This document shows, one piece after another, positions 7,277 through 15,327 of a stretch of DNA of 64,000 nt. Below the pieces are notes generated by a model. That model worked only from the letters and a program-made list of their open reading frames with translations, did not search any database and was not told where the DNA came from. Both the position numbers and the translations under genes were made by a program. Source of the DNA: an uncultured Oscillospiraceae bacterium (lineage in GTDB: Bacteria > Bacillota > Clostridia > Oscillospirales > Ruminococcaceae); assembly GCA_900539195.1 (NCBI GenBank), contig UQBC01000007.1:1-64000 (forward strand), in the 5' to 3' direction. Positions within the stretch are counted from its first letter, which is position 1. Each line of letters begins with the position of its first letter.

Positions 7277-7747
7277 TTATGACACTGCTTTGGTAACGTC
7301 CACCCACTTCTCATATCCGGAATACTTTTCTATTTCGGGAATTGTAAGTTCAATTGCACTGTTTGAGCTTCCGCAGGCAGGGAATACCGTTTCGTACTTG
7401 TTCAGCGACTCGTCAAGGTAAACAGCTACTCCGTCATTTACGGCAAAAGGGCATACGCCGCCGACAGCGTGACCGATAAGTTCTGCCGCCTGATCTGCGG
7501 TAAGCATTTTTGCCTTTGCGCCGAATGTATGGCGGTACTTGGCATTGTCGATTTTTACGTTGCCTGCCGTTACAACGAGTATCGGGCTGTCACCGAGCAT
7601 AAACGATAAGGTCTTTGCTATTCTGCAAGGCTCGGTGTGAAGTGCGTGAGCGGCAAGTTCGACTGTTGCACTCGACTCGGACAGCTCAATTATTCTGTCC
7701 TCTATGCCGTAAGCCTTGAAATATTCCTTTACTTTTTCAAGCGACAT
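7277..7747 (-). CDS. YbaK/EbsC-family aminoacyl-tRNA deacylase
   Basis: A 156-residue cytoplasmic protein of the YbaK/ProX fold, which hydrolyses misacylated tRNA such as Cys- or Ala-tRNA(Pro). Visible features are the conserved Lys45 in RIAKTL, the glycine-rich VGGVCPF loop near residue 100 and the ending SGYEKWVDV. The length is normal for free-standing editing proteins. The actual mischarged tRNA cannot be decided. It is the last gene of a minus-strand run and lies 32 nt after the unknown gene upstream. Confidence 0.85.
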   Translation of the reverse strand: MSLEKVKEYFKAYGIEDRIIELSESSATVELAAHALHTEPCRIAKTLSFMLGDSPILVVTAGNVKIDNAKYRHTFGAKAKMLTADQAAELIGHAVGGVCPFAVNDGVAVYLDESLNKYETVFPACGSSNSAIELTIPEIEKYSGYEKWVDVTKAVS

Positions 7748-7779
7748 TTTAGTTTCTCTTTTCTTCCTGTTCTTTTTCT

Positions 7780-8193
7780 TTAATTTTCTGCATAAGGAAG
7801 CAGCGCGTCAAGTAGCATATTTAAATTTGCGTATTGATGGGGGAATGCTCCGAAAGCCATTTTCGGCGCTATCTGTACTGTCGTCTTGTAATCCTTACCG
7901 TCCGTCATAAGCGTAAATTCAAGCTTGTACTGACCGATAAGCAGCTTCTTTATCTTAAGCCTCTTTATAGCGGTGAGCGGACACGAACCGCAGTTGCCGT
8001 CGCCTATAAAATCATAGCGTATCATCAGCAGTCTGCCCTTGTCGGTAACGGCTAAATAGCCGTATTCCATAGCACTTCCCATAAAGGATTTATCGTTATA
8101 TACGCAGTATACGGGGAACATTGCGGTTTCATCGGGATACAGCACCTTTACAAGCTGTGCGTGCATATCCGCTTCATCATATTTCAGCTTCAT
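7780..8193 (-). CDS. Conserved hypothetical protein
   Basis: A 137-residue soluble protein that I do not recognise with confidence. Alternating hydrophobic stretches (YGYLAVTDKGRLLMIRYDF, LKIKKLLIGQYKLEFTLM, KTTVQIAPKMAFGAF) suggest a mostly beta domain, possibly like bacterial PH-type domains. A C-terminal helix (ANLNMLLDALLPY) follows. There is no signal peptide or membrane segment. The ATG lies 1 nt from the stop of the ligase gene, which implies translational coupling. Confidence 0.6.
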   Translation of the reverse strand: MKLKYDEADMHAQLVKVLYPDETAMFPVYCVYNDKSFMGSAMEYGYLAVTDKGRLLMIRYDFIGDGNCGSCPLTAIKRLKIKKLLIGQYKLEFTLMTDGKDYKTTVQIAPKMAFGAFPHQYANLNMLLDALLPYAEN

Positions 8194-8194
8194 A

Positions 8195-9496
8195 TTACTT
8201 GTTGCGAAGGTCGATTACACGCTTTGCCTTGCCCTCAAAACGTTCAATTGTCTTGGGCTCAACAAGTGTGACCTTTGTATCAATGCCGAGAACCGTCTTA
8301 AGATTGTGGTGGATATTTTTCTGTAAGTTGGACAGCGATTCAAGGCTTTCAAGCACGCTTCCGTCAACAAGCTCGCACTTTACCTCCAGCCTGTCACTGC
8401 TTCCCTCACGGGTAACAACAAGCTGATAGTGGGGAGCAATCTGCGGTATAGTCATTATAACGCTTTCGATCTGTGAGGGGAATACGTTTACGCCTCTGAT
8501 CTTCAGCATATCATCGCTTCTGCCGGAGGGCTTGCTCATACGGGCGTGAGTTCTTCCGCATTCGCACTTTTCGTAAGTGATAGAAGTAATATCCTTTGTG
8601 CGATAACGCAGAACAGGGATTGCCTCCTTTGAAAGTGTTGTTATAACAAGCTCGCCCTTTGAGCCTTCGGGGAGAACCTCGCCTGTTTCGGGGTTGATGA
8701 TTTCGGGAAGGAAGTGATCCTCGTTGAAGTGCATACCGCAACGCAGTGAACATTCGCCTGAAACACCGGGTCCCATAAGTTCGCTCATACCGTAGTTGTC
8801 GGTTGCAAGCAGATGCAGATAATCTTCTATCTGCGCTCTCATTTCGGGAGTGCAACCCTCTGAGCCGAAAAGACCGAGCCGCAGCTTGAGCTCATCTCTG
8901 CCGATACCCATTTCTTCTGCGACCTCGCCTATTCTCATAGCGTATGATGGGGTAGCGACAAGCGCCGTTGTGCCGAAGTCCTTCATCAGCATAACCTGCT
9001 TTTCGGTGTTGCCCGATGAGCAGGGAACTACTGTAGCACCTATCTTTTCAAGGCCGTAATGCAGACCGAGCGCACCCGTGAAAAGTCCGTAGCCGAATGC
9101 AATCTGCACTATGTCTTCATCTGTAGCGCCTGCGGCTGTTACAAGTCTTGCAACGCAGTCAGACCACATATCAAGGTCATTCTTTGTGTAGCCTACAACG
9201 GTGGGCTTGCCGGTTGTACCCGACGAAGCGTGCAGACGTGTTACGTTTTTGAGCGGAGTTGCGAACATACCGAAAGGATAGTTGTCACGGAAATCCGCCT
9301 TAGTGGTATACGGTATGTACTGTATGTCCGACAGCGCCTTTATCTTTGTACAATCAAAGCCTGCCTCGTCAAATTTTCTCTTGTACAGCGGAACATTGTC
9401 ATAACAGTATTTTGTTATGTGCTTCAGTTTTTCAAGCTGGAGCTTTTCAAGCTCGGCTCTCGGCATAGTTTCAATATCTTTCTGGAAAAAACTCAT
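8195..9496 (-). CDS. Phenylacetate-CoA ligase family enzyme
   Basis: A 433-residue adenylate-forming enzyme of the PaaK type, which would convert an aryl acid such as phenylacetate to its CoA ester through an acyl-AMP. The nucleotide loop ASSGTTGKPTVVGYT, the YGMSE motif (TDNYGMSELMGPGV) and the C-terminal KIRGVNVFPSQIE hinge are all present. A longer frame opens upstream at 9538, but the ATG at 9496 sits behind GAGGG and avoids overlap with the GH43 gene. In many gut Bacillota this gene sits beside indolepyruvate oxidoreductase genes. Here it follows a glycoside hydrolase by 16 nt, so its physiological substrate is uncertain. Confidence 0.85.
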   Translation of the reverse strand: MSFFQKDIETMPRAELEKLQLEKLKHITKYCYDNVPLYKRKFDEAGFDCTKIKALSDIQYIPYTTKADFRDNYPFGMFATPLKNVTRLHASSGTTGKPTVVGYTKNDLDMWSDCVARLVTAAGATDEDIVQIAFGYGLFTGALGLHYGLEKIGATVVPCSSGNTEKQVMLMKDFGTTALVATPSYAMRIGEVAEEMGIGRDELKLRLGLFGSEGCTPEMRAQIEDYLHLLATDNYGMSELMGPGVSGECSLRCGMHFNEDHFLPEIINPETGEVLPEGSKGELVITTLSKEAIPVLRYRTKDITSITYEKCECGRTHARMSKPSGRSDDMLKIRGVNVFPSQIESVIMTIPQIAPHYQLVVTREGSSDRLEVKCELVDGSVLESLESLSNLQKNIHHNLKTVLGIDTKVTLVEPKTIERFEGKAKRVIDLRNK

Positions 9497-9512
9497 ATTA
9501 TAACCCTCTTTT

Positions 9513-11000
9513 TTATTCTTCGCTCTCGGTGTATGCACAGCTGAAACCTGTGAACTGTGCCGTACCTCCTACAGCGTATAATCCTGTCATTGTACCCGTG
9601 AAACCGCCCGAAACCTCGCTTGTCAGATATTTCACCTGACCGCTTCCGAGATGTGTTTCGGTGTCGCCGCATTTCACGAAGAAATTGTAATTATAATGGT
9701 CGGCTCTGACGATAAGCGTTGCGTTGTCGGCATTTACCGCAACTCTGTTCTGCTCGTGCTTTATTCCGCCGATGTTGAGCTTCAGTATTGCAAAAGTGCC
9801 GTCCGCCGTCTTTTTAAGCGCAATATCGTAATGCTCGTTCTCGCACATATACATTGTGACACCGCCCTCGCCGTTGCCGCAAAGGTTTACGTTGACACAA
9901 AGCTCCATATCAAAGTCACGCTGACGCATTGCGATAAAAGTAGGCGAATCCATATCGTCAAGCGTCAGATCGGTGCCGCAAAGCTCGTACTTGTCCGCCG
10001 ACAGCTTATAGTTTTCGGGGTGGTACTTACGCAGATAACACCAGTCAACCGAAGGATCTGTATTGCCAAATGTGAATACCGGTAATTCGTTCTGAACGAA
10101 ATCGCCTTTTATTTCATACTGTGCGTCTGTTGTGCCGTCAAGGCCTGCGAACAGCCTGCCGTTTTCGTCAAAGTGTGCAGGGGAGAGGAAAACCTCTCTG
10201 CCGAGGCTGTGGAAGGGCATCCATATACCCATCTGTCTGAAGCCGAGACTTAATATATGCCAGTCGCCGTTCTTGTCCTGTATCAGATCTCCGTGACCGA
10301 TACCCTGTATTATGTACGGCGCTTTGTTGCGGTTAGTAAGTATGGGGTTGTTGTCGCCTGTGACATACTCGCCCCATATATCGTCCGATACGGCATATGT
10401 AATCATATGACCGTATTCTGTGCCGCCCTCTGCCGCCATAAGATAATATCTTCCGTTTATCTTATAAACGTGGGGGCTTTCAAGATAACGTCCGCCCGAA
10501 CCTTTCCAGATAGACTTGCTGTGGGAGAGCTTTTTGCCCGTAGCAATGTCAATCTCGCACTGTACAACGCCGCCCTCGCCGTAGTCGTCCTGTCCGTTGC
10601 TTATGAAGAATGTTCTGCCGTCCTCAAAGTACAGCGACGGGTCGATACCGCCCTGATCGACTTCGATAGGGTCTGACCATTCGCCGTAGATGTCATCGGT
10701 ATAAACATAGAAGTTCCTGTGGGTGGTGTCATTTGTAGTCACCATATAGAACCTTCCGTTGTTATAGCGGATAGTGGGAGCGAATACGCCGCCTGACGCA
10801 GGTATCTTGTCAAGCATTACCTGTTCGGGACGTGTCAGTACATAGCCTATCTGCTTCCAGTTTACAAGATTGTCGCTCTCAAAGAGGGCAACACCGGGGA
10901 AATACTGAAAGGTGCTTGTTACAAGATAATATTTTCCGTTTGCAAAACAGACGGAGGGGTCGGGGTAGAAGCCTTTCAGCACGGGGTTTTTGTATATCAT
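9513..11000 (-). CDS. Glycoside hydrolase family 43 (beta-xylosidase / arabinofuranosidase)
   Basis: A 495-residue protein with no signal peptide, so it likely works in the cytoplasm on imported xylan- or arabinan-derived oligosaccharides. The N-terminal five-bladed propeller (about 1-310) shows the three family acidic residues: Asp14 in YPDPSV (base), Asp120 in GGIDPSL and Glu174 in YLESPHVY (acid). A C-terminal jelly-roll domain (about 320-495) is typical of the xylosidase subgroups. Xylosidase versus arabinofuranosidase cannot be settled by eye. I prefer the ATG at 11000, since a TTG at 11006 lies too close to the AAGGA site. A perfect inverted repeat upstream of its promoter suggests dedicated control. 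Confidence 0.88.
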   Translation of the reverse strand: MIYKNPVLKGFYPDPSVCFANGKYYLVTSTFQYFPGVALFESDNLVNWKQIGYVLTRPEQVMLDKIPASGGVFAPTIRYNNGRFYMVTTNDTTHRNFYVYTDDIYGEWSDPIEVDQGGIDPSLYFEDGRTFFISNGQDDYGEGGVVQCEIDIATGKKLSHSKSIWKGSGGRYLESPHVYKINGRYYLMAAEGGTEYGHMITYAVSDDIWGEYVTGDNNPILTNRNKAPYIIQGIGHGDLIQDKNGDWHILSLGFRQMGIWMPFHSLGREVFLSPAHFDENGRLFAGLDGTTDAQYEIKGDFVQNELPVFTFGNTDPSVDWCYLRKYHPENYKLSADKYELCGTDLTLDDMDSPTFIAMRQRDFDMELCVNVNLCGNGEGGVTMYMCENEHYDIALKKTADGTFAILKLNIGGIKHEQNRVAVNADNATLIVRADHYNYNFFVKCGDTETHLGSGQVKYLTSEVSGGFTGTMTGLYAVGGTAQFTGFSCAYTESEE

Positions 11001-11049
11001 GCTCAAATTCCTTTTTAAAAAGCTAAAATAAATTTATGCGTACTTTAAT

Positions 11050-11078
11050 AGTATACCGCTTAAAAGTGCGAATGTCAA
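11050..11078 (-). promoter_or_regulatory. Promoter of the GH43 operon
   Basis: TTGACA (11073-11078), 17-nt spacer, TATACT (11050-11055) on the minus strand. This is close to consensus. Confidence 0.85.
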
Positions 11079-11082
11079 GTAA

Positions 11083-11113
11083 AAAGCTAATAAAGCGGTC
11101 ATGTATTAGCTTT
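11083..11113. promoter_or_regulatory. Candidate operator of the GH43 promoter
   Basis: AAAGCTAATA and TATTAGCTTT form a perfect 10-bp inverted repeat separated by 11 bp, directly upstream of the -35 box. The half-site TTAGCT also occurs in palindromes near 11329, 38778 and 38833. Confidence 0.5.
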
Positions 11114-11221
11114 CTAAGAACGTGGTATATGTAACTCGCCTGTGCATTTGAACAAAGGAGTATAAATACACAAAAAAGCATTTATTATTTGTTGATTATG
11201 TGCAAATTTATTAGAATACCG

Positions 11222-11250
11222 TTGACAAATTAAAACAATTTTGCTACGAT
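11222..11250 (+). promoter_or_regulatory. Promoter of the lipoprotein gene
   Basis: TTGACA (11222-11227), 17-nt spacer, TACGAT (11245-11250). Confidence 0.65.
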
Positions 11251-11290
11251 ATAAATAAAGGTACATTTTAATTAAATAAATGGTAACTAT

Positions 11291-11335
11291 TGATTACATT
11301 AATCAGAATTCTGCCGATTTTCAAATTAGCTAATT
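11291..11335 (+). promoter_or_regulatory. Two palindromes in the lipoprotein leader
   Basis: TGATTA-cat-TAATCA (11291-11305) and AATTAGCTAATT (11324-11335) lie between the predicted transcription start and the ribosome site. Both are perfect. They could bind regulators or fold weakly in RNA. Confidence 0.35.
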
Positions 11336-11351
11336 CAAAAGGAGTGATTCT

Positions 11352-12254
11352 ATGAAAAAAACAACTTTGATATGCACTTTAATTCTTGTTTCTCTGCTCA
11401 GCGGCTGTGCCGGCAATAACGCCTCCCAACCGGTTTCATCGCAGGATACCTCTGTTACATCATCTGCATCGGAATCAACAACCGAAAGCATCACAACTCC
11501 CGAAACCTCTGTGCCTGAAGAATCCACTTCCGCTTATGAAGACGAAAAATTTACTGCAATAGGCGTGGTGGACAGTTCTGCAGAGGAAAGCAAACGTGAT
11601 ATAGCGTCATTTATCTACGACTACGGCAGTGAATATAAGACGCCCGGCAAAACCACAATTGACAAAATGTTCAGTGAGGCGCTCGGTGATAAAATCATTG
11701 ATGATGAGCAGGTGCAAAAAGAGGTTGCCGATATTCTTGAAAAGTGTGGTAAGCTTGAAACCGAGCTTTACAATGCAGGTAACAAGATAAAGGATATGCC
11801 GGATATAACCGCTGTCCCAAAAGACGATTACGATAAGTGGTTTGAAAGTTCGGCACAGCCGACTGCGTTTACGTCTATGAAGGAATTTTATGAATCGGAA
11901 AAGTCGGTATATTCCGATATTACGACATTTGAACAGTTTGAAAAGGACTTTGACACATTCACATATCAGGACGGTAAATTCTGCGTGAAAGGAATTTCAA
12001 TCGGCAGGTGCAATGAGACGGGATTGCACGGTCCGGCTTTAGAAAGTTTATCACAGCGTGAATGCCTTTATGATTGTGCCAAAGCCTATAAAGACGGTGA
12101 TAACGTAAAATTGGCTTATATGGTGCTTAATTCTCAGACACCCGGTACAAGCTGTTATATGGTTTTCTCCGCCGACCTTACTAAAACCGACAGCGGTTAC
12201 AGAATCGCCCGTAACGTTGACTGGAGCAAGGCATTCGGTAAAGGCGGCAAATAA
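11352..12254 (+). CDS. Putative lipoprotein of unknown function
   Basis: A 300-residue exported lipoprotein. A lipobox LLSGC puts the lipidated Cys at residue 19. A Ser/Thr-rich linker (about 20-58) precedes a soluble domain with alternating helices. I do not recognise the domain. Its C-terminal 80 residues (AYKDGDNVKLAYMVLNS, then CYMVFSADLTKTD) look like a beta-rich fold. The AAAGGAG site fixes the start. It is a single-gene unit between its own promoter and a shared terminator. Confidence 0.7.
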   Translation: MKKTTLICTLILVSLLSGCAGNNASQPVSSQDTSVTSSASESTTESITTPETSVPEESTSAYEDEKFTAIGVVDSSAEESKRDIASFIYDYGSEYKTPGKTTIDKMFSEALGDKIIDDEQVQKEVADILEKCGKLETELYNAGNKIKDMPDITAVPKDDYDKWFESSAQPTAFTSMKEFYESEKSVYSDITTFEQFEKDFDTFTYQDGKFCVKGISIGRCNETGLHGPALESLSQRECLYDCAKAYKDGDNVKLAYMVLNSQTPGTSCYMVFSADLTKTDSGYRIARNVDWSKAFGKGGK

Positions 12255-12290
12255 CTGCGTATAACTATTATAAGCTATAAACAAACAGAA

Positions 12291-12320
12291 AGCCCGGTAT
12301 GGAAAAATCCGTACCGGGCT
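12291..12320. terminator. Bidirectional terminator
   Basis: AGCCCGGTA (12291-12299) pairs with TACCGGGCT (12312-12320). It separates the convergent lipoprotein and groEL genes. Confidence 0.75.
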
Positions 12321-12344
12321 GATCTTATTCTGTTGTGCTCGGAA

Positions 12345-13982
12345 TTAATACATTCCGCCCATACCGCCCATGCCGCCTGCGGGCATTGCGGGAGCAGGAT
12401 TTTCTTCCTTCTTGTCGGCAACAAGGCTCTCTGTTGTAAGAACCATAGCTGCAACTGAAGCGGCGTTCTGTAAAGCTGAACGTGTTACCTTTGCAGGATC
12501 TACGATACCTGCGGCAATCATATCACCGTATACTTCGTTCTGAGCGTCAAAGCCGTAGCCTACCTTGCCTTCACGGCGGATAGTGTCGATGATGACAGAG
12601 CCTTCAAGACCTGCGTTAGCGGCAATCTGACGAACAGGCTCTTCAAGAGCACGGAGAACTATCTTAGCACCTGTCTTTTCGTCACCCTCAAGTGTTGCGA
12701 TAAGAGCTTCTACAGCGGGCATAGCGTTGATAAGCGCTGTACCGCCGCCTGCTACGATACCTTCCTCTGCGCCTGCCTTAGCGGCTGCAAGAGCGTCTTC
12801 GATACGGAGCTTCTTTTCCTTCATTTCGATTTCTGTAGCGGCACCGACCTTGATAACAGCAACACCGCCTGCAAGCTTTGCAAGTCTTTCCTGGAGCTTT
12901 TCCTTGTCAAATTCGCTTGTTGTGTTTTCGATAGCGGCTCTTATCTGAGCGATTCTTGCCTGAATCTGCTCTGTTGAACCTGCGCCGTTTACAATCGTTG
13001 TGTTTTCCTTTGAAACTGTTACGCTCTTAGCACGGCCAAGCTGTTCGATAGTTGTATCCTTAAGTTCAAGACCGAGTTCGGATGTGATAACAGTACCGCC
13101 TGTAAGAATTGCGATATCCTGTAACATTTCCTTACGTCTGTCGCCGAAGCCGGGAGCCTTTACACCTACGCATACGAATGTACCACGCAGCTTGTTGAGG
13201 ATAAGTGTTGTAAGAGCCTCGCCCTCGATGTCCTCAGCGATGATAAGCAGCTTCTTACCTGCCTGTACGACCTGTTCGAGTAAGGGCAGAACGTCCTGAA
13301 TGTTGCTTATCTTCTTGTCTGTGATAAGGATGTAAGCATCGTCAAGGTTAGCTGTCATCTTATCTGTATCTGTTGCAAAGTAAGGTGAAATGTAGCCTCT
13401 GTCGAACTGCATACCTTCAACTACTTCGCTGTATGTTTCTGCTGTCTTGCCTTCTTCAAGAGTAACAACACCGTCTGTTGTAACCTTTTCCATAGCCTCT
13501 GCAATCAGCTTACCTACTGTTTCGTCACCCGATGAAACTGTAGCTACACGGGCAATGCCATCGCTGTTCTCGATAGCCTTTGAATTCTTCTTTATCTCTG
13601 CTACTGCCGAGTCAACTGCCTTTGAGATACCGCGCTTAACATCCATAGGGTTAGCGCCTGCGGCAATGTTCTTCATACCCTCTCTGATAAGAGCCTGAGC
13701 GAGCAGAGTAGCTGTTGTTGTACCGTCGCCTGCGGCGTCGTTTGTCTTTGTAGAAACTTCCTTAACGAGCTGTGCGCCCATGTTCTCAAAGGGATCTTCA
13801 AGTTCAATCTCCTTAGCGATAGTAACACCGTCGTTTGTAATCAGCGGAGCGCCGAACTTCTTGTCAAGCACTACGTTTCTGCCCTTAGGGCCGAGTGTAA
13901 TCTTTACTGTGTTTGCGAGCTGGTCGATACCTGCCTGTAAAGCCTTGCGGGCTTCTTCACCGTATATAATCTGTTTAGCCAT
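12345..13982 (-). CDS. groEL: Chaperonin GroEL (Hsp60)
   Basis: A 545-residue cytosolic chaperonin subunit. Forming 14-mers with GroES, it folds proteins using ATP. Diagnostic stretches are TLGPKGRNVVLDK, AGDGTTTATLLAQ, the apical-domain start EGMQFDRGYISPYF and the C-terminal PAGGMGGMGGMY tail. The length is normal. It lies 22 nt downstream of groES and shares its CIRCE-controlled promoter. Confidence 0.98.
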   Translation of the reverse strand: MAKQIIYGEEARKALQAGIDQLANTVKITLGPKGRNVVLDKKFGAPLITNDGVTIAKEIELEDPFENMGAQLVKEVSTKTNDAAGDGTTTATLLAQALIREGMKNIAAGANPMDVKRGISKAVDSAVAEIKKNSKAIENSDGIARVATVSSGDETVGKLIAEAMEKVTTDGVVTLEEGKTAETYSEVVEGMQFDRGYISPYFATDTDKMTANLDDAYILITDKKISNIQDVLPLLEQVVQAGKKLLIIAEDIEGEALTTLILNKLRGTFVCVGVKAPGFGDRRKEMLQDIAILTGGTVITSELGLELKDTTIEQLGRAKSVTVSKENTTIVNGAGSTEQIQARIAQIRAAIENTTSEFDKEKLQERLAKLAGGVAVIKVGAATEIEMKEKKLRIEDALAAAKAGAEEGIVAGGGTALINAMPAVEALIATLEGDEKTGAKIVLRALEEPVRQIAANAGLEGSVIIDTIRREGKVGYGFDAQNEVYGDMIAAGIVDPAKVTRSALQNAASVAAMVLTTESLVADKKEENPAPAMPAGGMGGMGGMY

Positions 13983-14004
13983 TGTGAATGTTCCTCACTT
14001 TCAA

Positions 14005-14289
14005 TTATTCTACAACTGCGAGGATGTCTTCCTCACGGAGTATTGTGTATTCTTCGCCGTCAACCTTGACTTCTGTTCCTGAGTATTTGCTCATAAGAAC
14101 CTTGTCGCCGACTTTAAGCTGTACGGGAACGAGCTTTCCGTCAACTGTCTTTCCGGGACCTACTGCTACTACTTCTGCTACCTGGGGCTTTTCCTGTGCG
14201 GCACTTGTAAGAATTATACCGCCCTTTGTTGTTTCTTCTGCTTCGAGCATCTTGATAACTACTCTGTCCGATAACGGTTTGATCGTCAT
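14005..14289 (-). CDS. groES: Co-chaperonin GroES (Hsp10)
   Basis: A 94-residue subunit of the heptameric lid for GroEL. The start MTIKPLSDRVVIKMLEAEE, the mobile loop ETTKGGIILTSAAQEKP and the C-terminal EEDILAVVE are typical. An in-frame ATG 33 nt upstream exists, but the AAGGAGG site lies just before 14289, which gives the family's usual length. Confidence 0.97.
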   Translation of the reverse strand: MTIKPLSDRVVIKMLEAEETTKGGIILTSAAQEKPQVAEVVAVGPGKTVDGKLVPVQLKVGDKVLMSKYSGTEVKVDGEEYTILREEDILAVVE

Positions 14290-14358
14290 TTTGAATGACC
14301 TCCTTGTTATATTTGCTGTCACTTTTTAACTGTGACGGTGCTTTTGATTTTCAAGTTG

Positions 14359-14385
14359 TTAGCACTCTTACGTTATGAGTGCTAA
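14359..14385. promoter_or_regulatory. CIRCE operator (HrcA site)
   Basis: TTAGCACTC-N9-GAGTGCTAA, a perfect match to the CIRCE consensus, downstream of the groES promoter. HrcA repression and heat induction follow from established knowledge. hrcA itself is not in the window. Confidence 0.97.
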
Positions 14386-14397
14386 CCGCTGATTATT

Positions 14398-14426
14398 ATT
14401 GTAATCACTTTACGCATAAAAATCAA
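14398..14426 (-). promoter_or_regulatory. groESL promoter
   Basis: TTGATT (14421-14426), 17-nt spacer, TACAAT (14398-14403) on the minus strand, just upstream of CIRCE. Confidence 0.85.
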
Positions 14427-14541
14427 GGGGTAAAATGTGAAAAGTGATAATTTTGTTACATTAATATAAAAGTCGTTCGGATAATTGATAATTATTTATG
14501 CAGATTTACACATAAAATTGACGGAATTTTTGAAAAAGGTG

Positions 14542-14570
14542 TTGAAAAAAGGCGTGTGGGGCTGTATAAT
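14542..14570 (+). promoter_or_regulatory. Promoter of the winged-helix regulator gene
   Basis: TTGAAA (14542-14547), 17-nt spacer, TATAAT (14565-14570), leaving a leader of about 65 nt. Confidence 0.75.
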
Positions 14571-14642
14571 ATAAATAGAAACAGGGTGATAAGGATTTAT
14601 CGCTTTAATATTTAATATTGTGTACTTTACGGAGGCACTGAA

Positions 14643-15266
14643 ATGTCAAAGAAGATTATAATAGCCTGCGACAACGAGCATATATGTGATTTTATTGAGA
14701 ACTATGCCGAAAAAGAGGGCTTTACGGTAAAAACGATATGCGATATAAGCGAGGATACACAGCACGTTGTGCGTGAATGTCTTGTTGCGCACCCTGATAT
14801 TATAATACTCGGCGGTTGCTATCTTGATGCAGAGCAGGAATGCCGCCATACATCGCTGATGGCTGATATCTATACGCTGAAGAATGACGGCGGCGAGCAC
14901 GCTCTGTCGCTTCCTCTTGACATAGCACAATTGTCAAAGATATTTGAAAAGTACAATAAAAAGAAGACCGGAGAGTATGGTACACTCGTCATTGACAATG
15001 AACATAACTGCGTCAGAGTAGGTGACAAGGAATATCAGATCGGGCTCAACGAGCTTGAGATACTCCGCTCGTTTATAGCAAATCCGAACCGTGTGTTCAG
15101 CAAGGAACAGCTTGCTTATGAAGTATTCGGTCCTGACGCAAAGGGTAGTGACGCACTGGTCGAAGAATCGGTCAGTCTGCTGAAATCCAAACTTGACGGT
15201 TTATCTTCAAAATGGAGCATAAGGCTTATATGGGGTGTAGGGTATAAGTTCGAGGTGAATGAATAA
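14643..15266 (+). CDS. Response-regulator-like winged-helix protein lacking a phosphoacceptor
   Basis: A 207-residue cytoplasmic protein. The C-terminal half (about 112-205) is an OmpR/PhoB-type winged helix: LNELEILRSFIANPNRVFSK, LVEESVSLLKSKLD and RLIWGVGYKFE. The N-terminal half (about 1-105) has the alternating pattern of a receiver domain, but the strand that should end with the phosphorylated Asp reads HPDIIILGGCYLD, so a Gly stands there. The paired acidic residues after strand 1 are also incomplete (ACDNEH). It is therefore probably a phosphorylation-independent regulator. No histidine kinase is adjacent. It is monocistronic with its own promoter and terminator. Confidence 0.75.
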   Translation: MSKKIIIACDNEHICDFIENYAEKEGFTVKTICDISEDTQHVVRECLVAHPDIIILGGCYLDAEQECRHTSLMADIYTLKNDGGEHALSLPLDIAQLSKIFEKYNKKKTGEYGTLVIDNEHNCVRVGDKEYQIGLNELEILRSFIANPNRVFSKEQLAYEVFGPDAKGSDALVEESVSLLKSKLDGLSSKWSIRLIWGVGYKFEVNE

Positions 15267-15267
15267 G

Positions 15268-15307
15268 AAAAACGGGGAGCGTTTCCAAGTGAAATGCTCC
15301 CCGTTTT
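15268..15307. terminator. Bidirectional terminator
   Basis: AAAACGGGGAGC pairs with GCTCCCCGTTTT around an imperfect inner loop, with A and T tracts on the two sides. It lies between the regulator gene and the surface-polymer cluster. Confidence 0.85.
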
Positions 15308-15327
15308 ATTATCGGTAAATTATTAAA

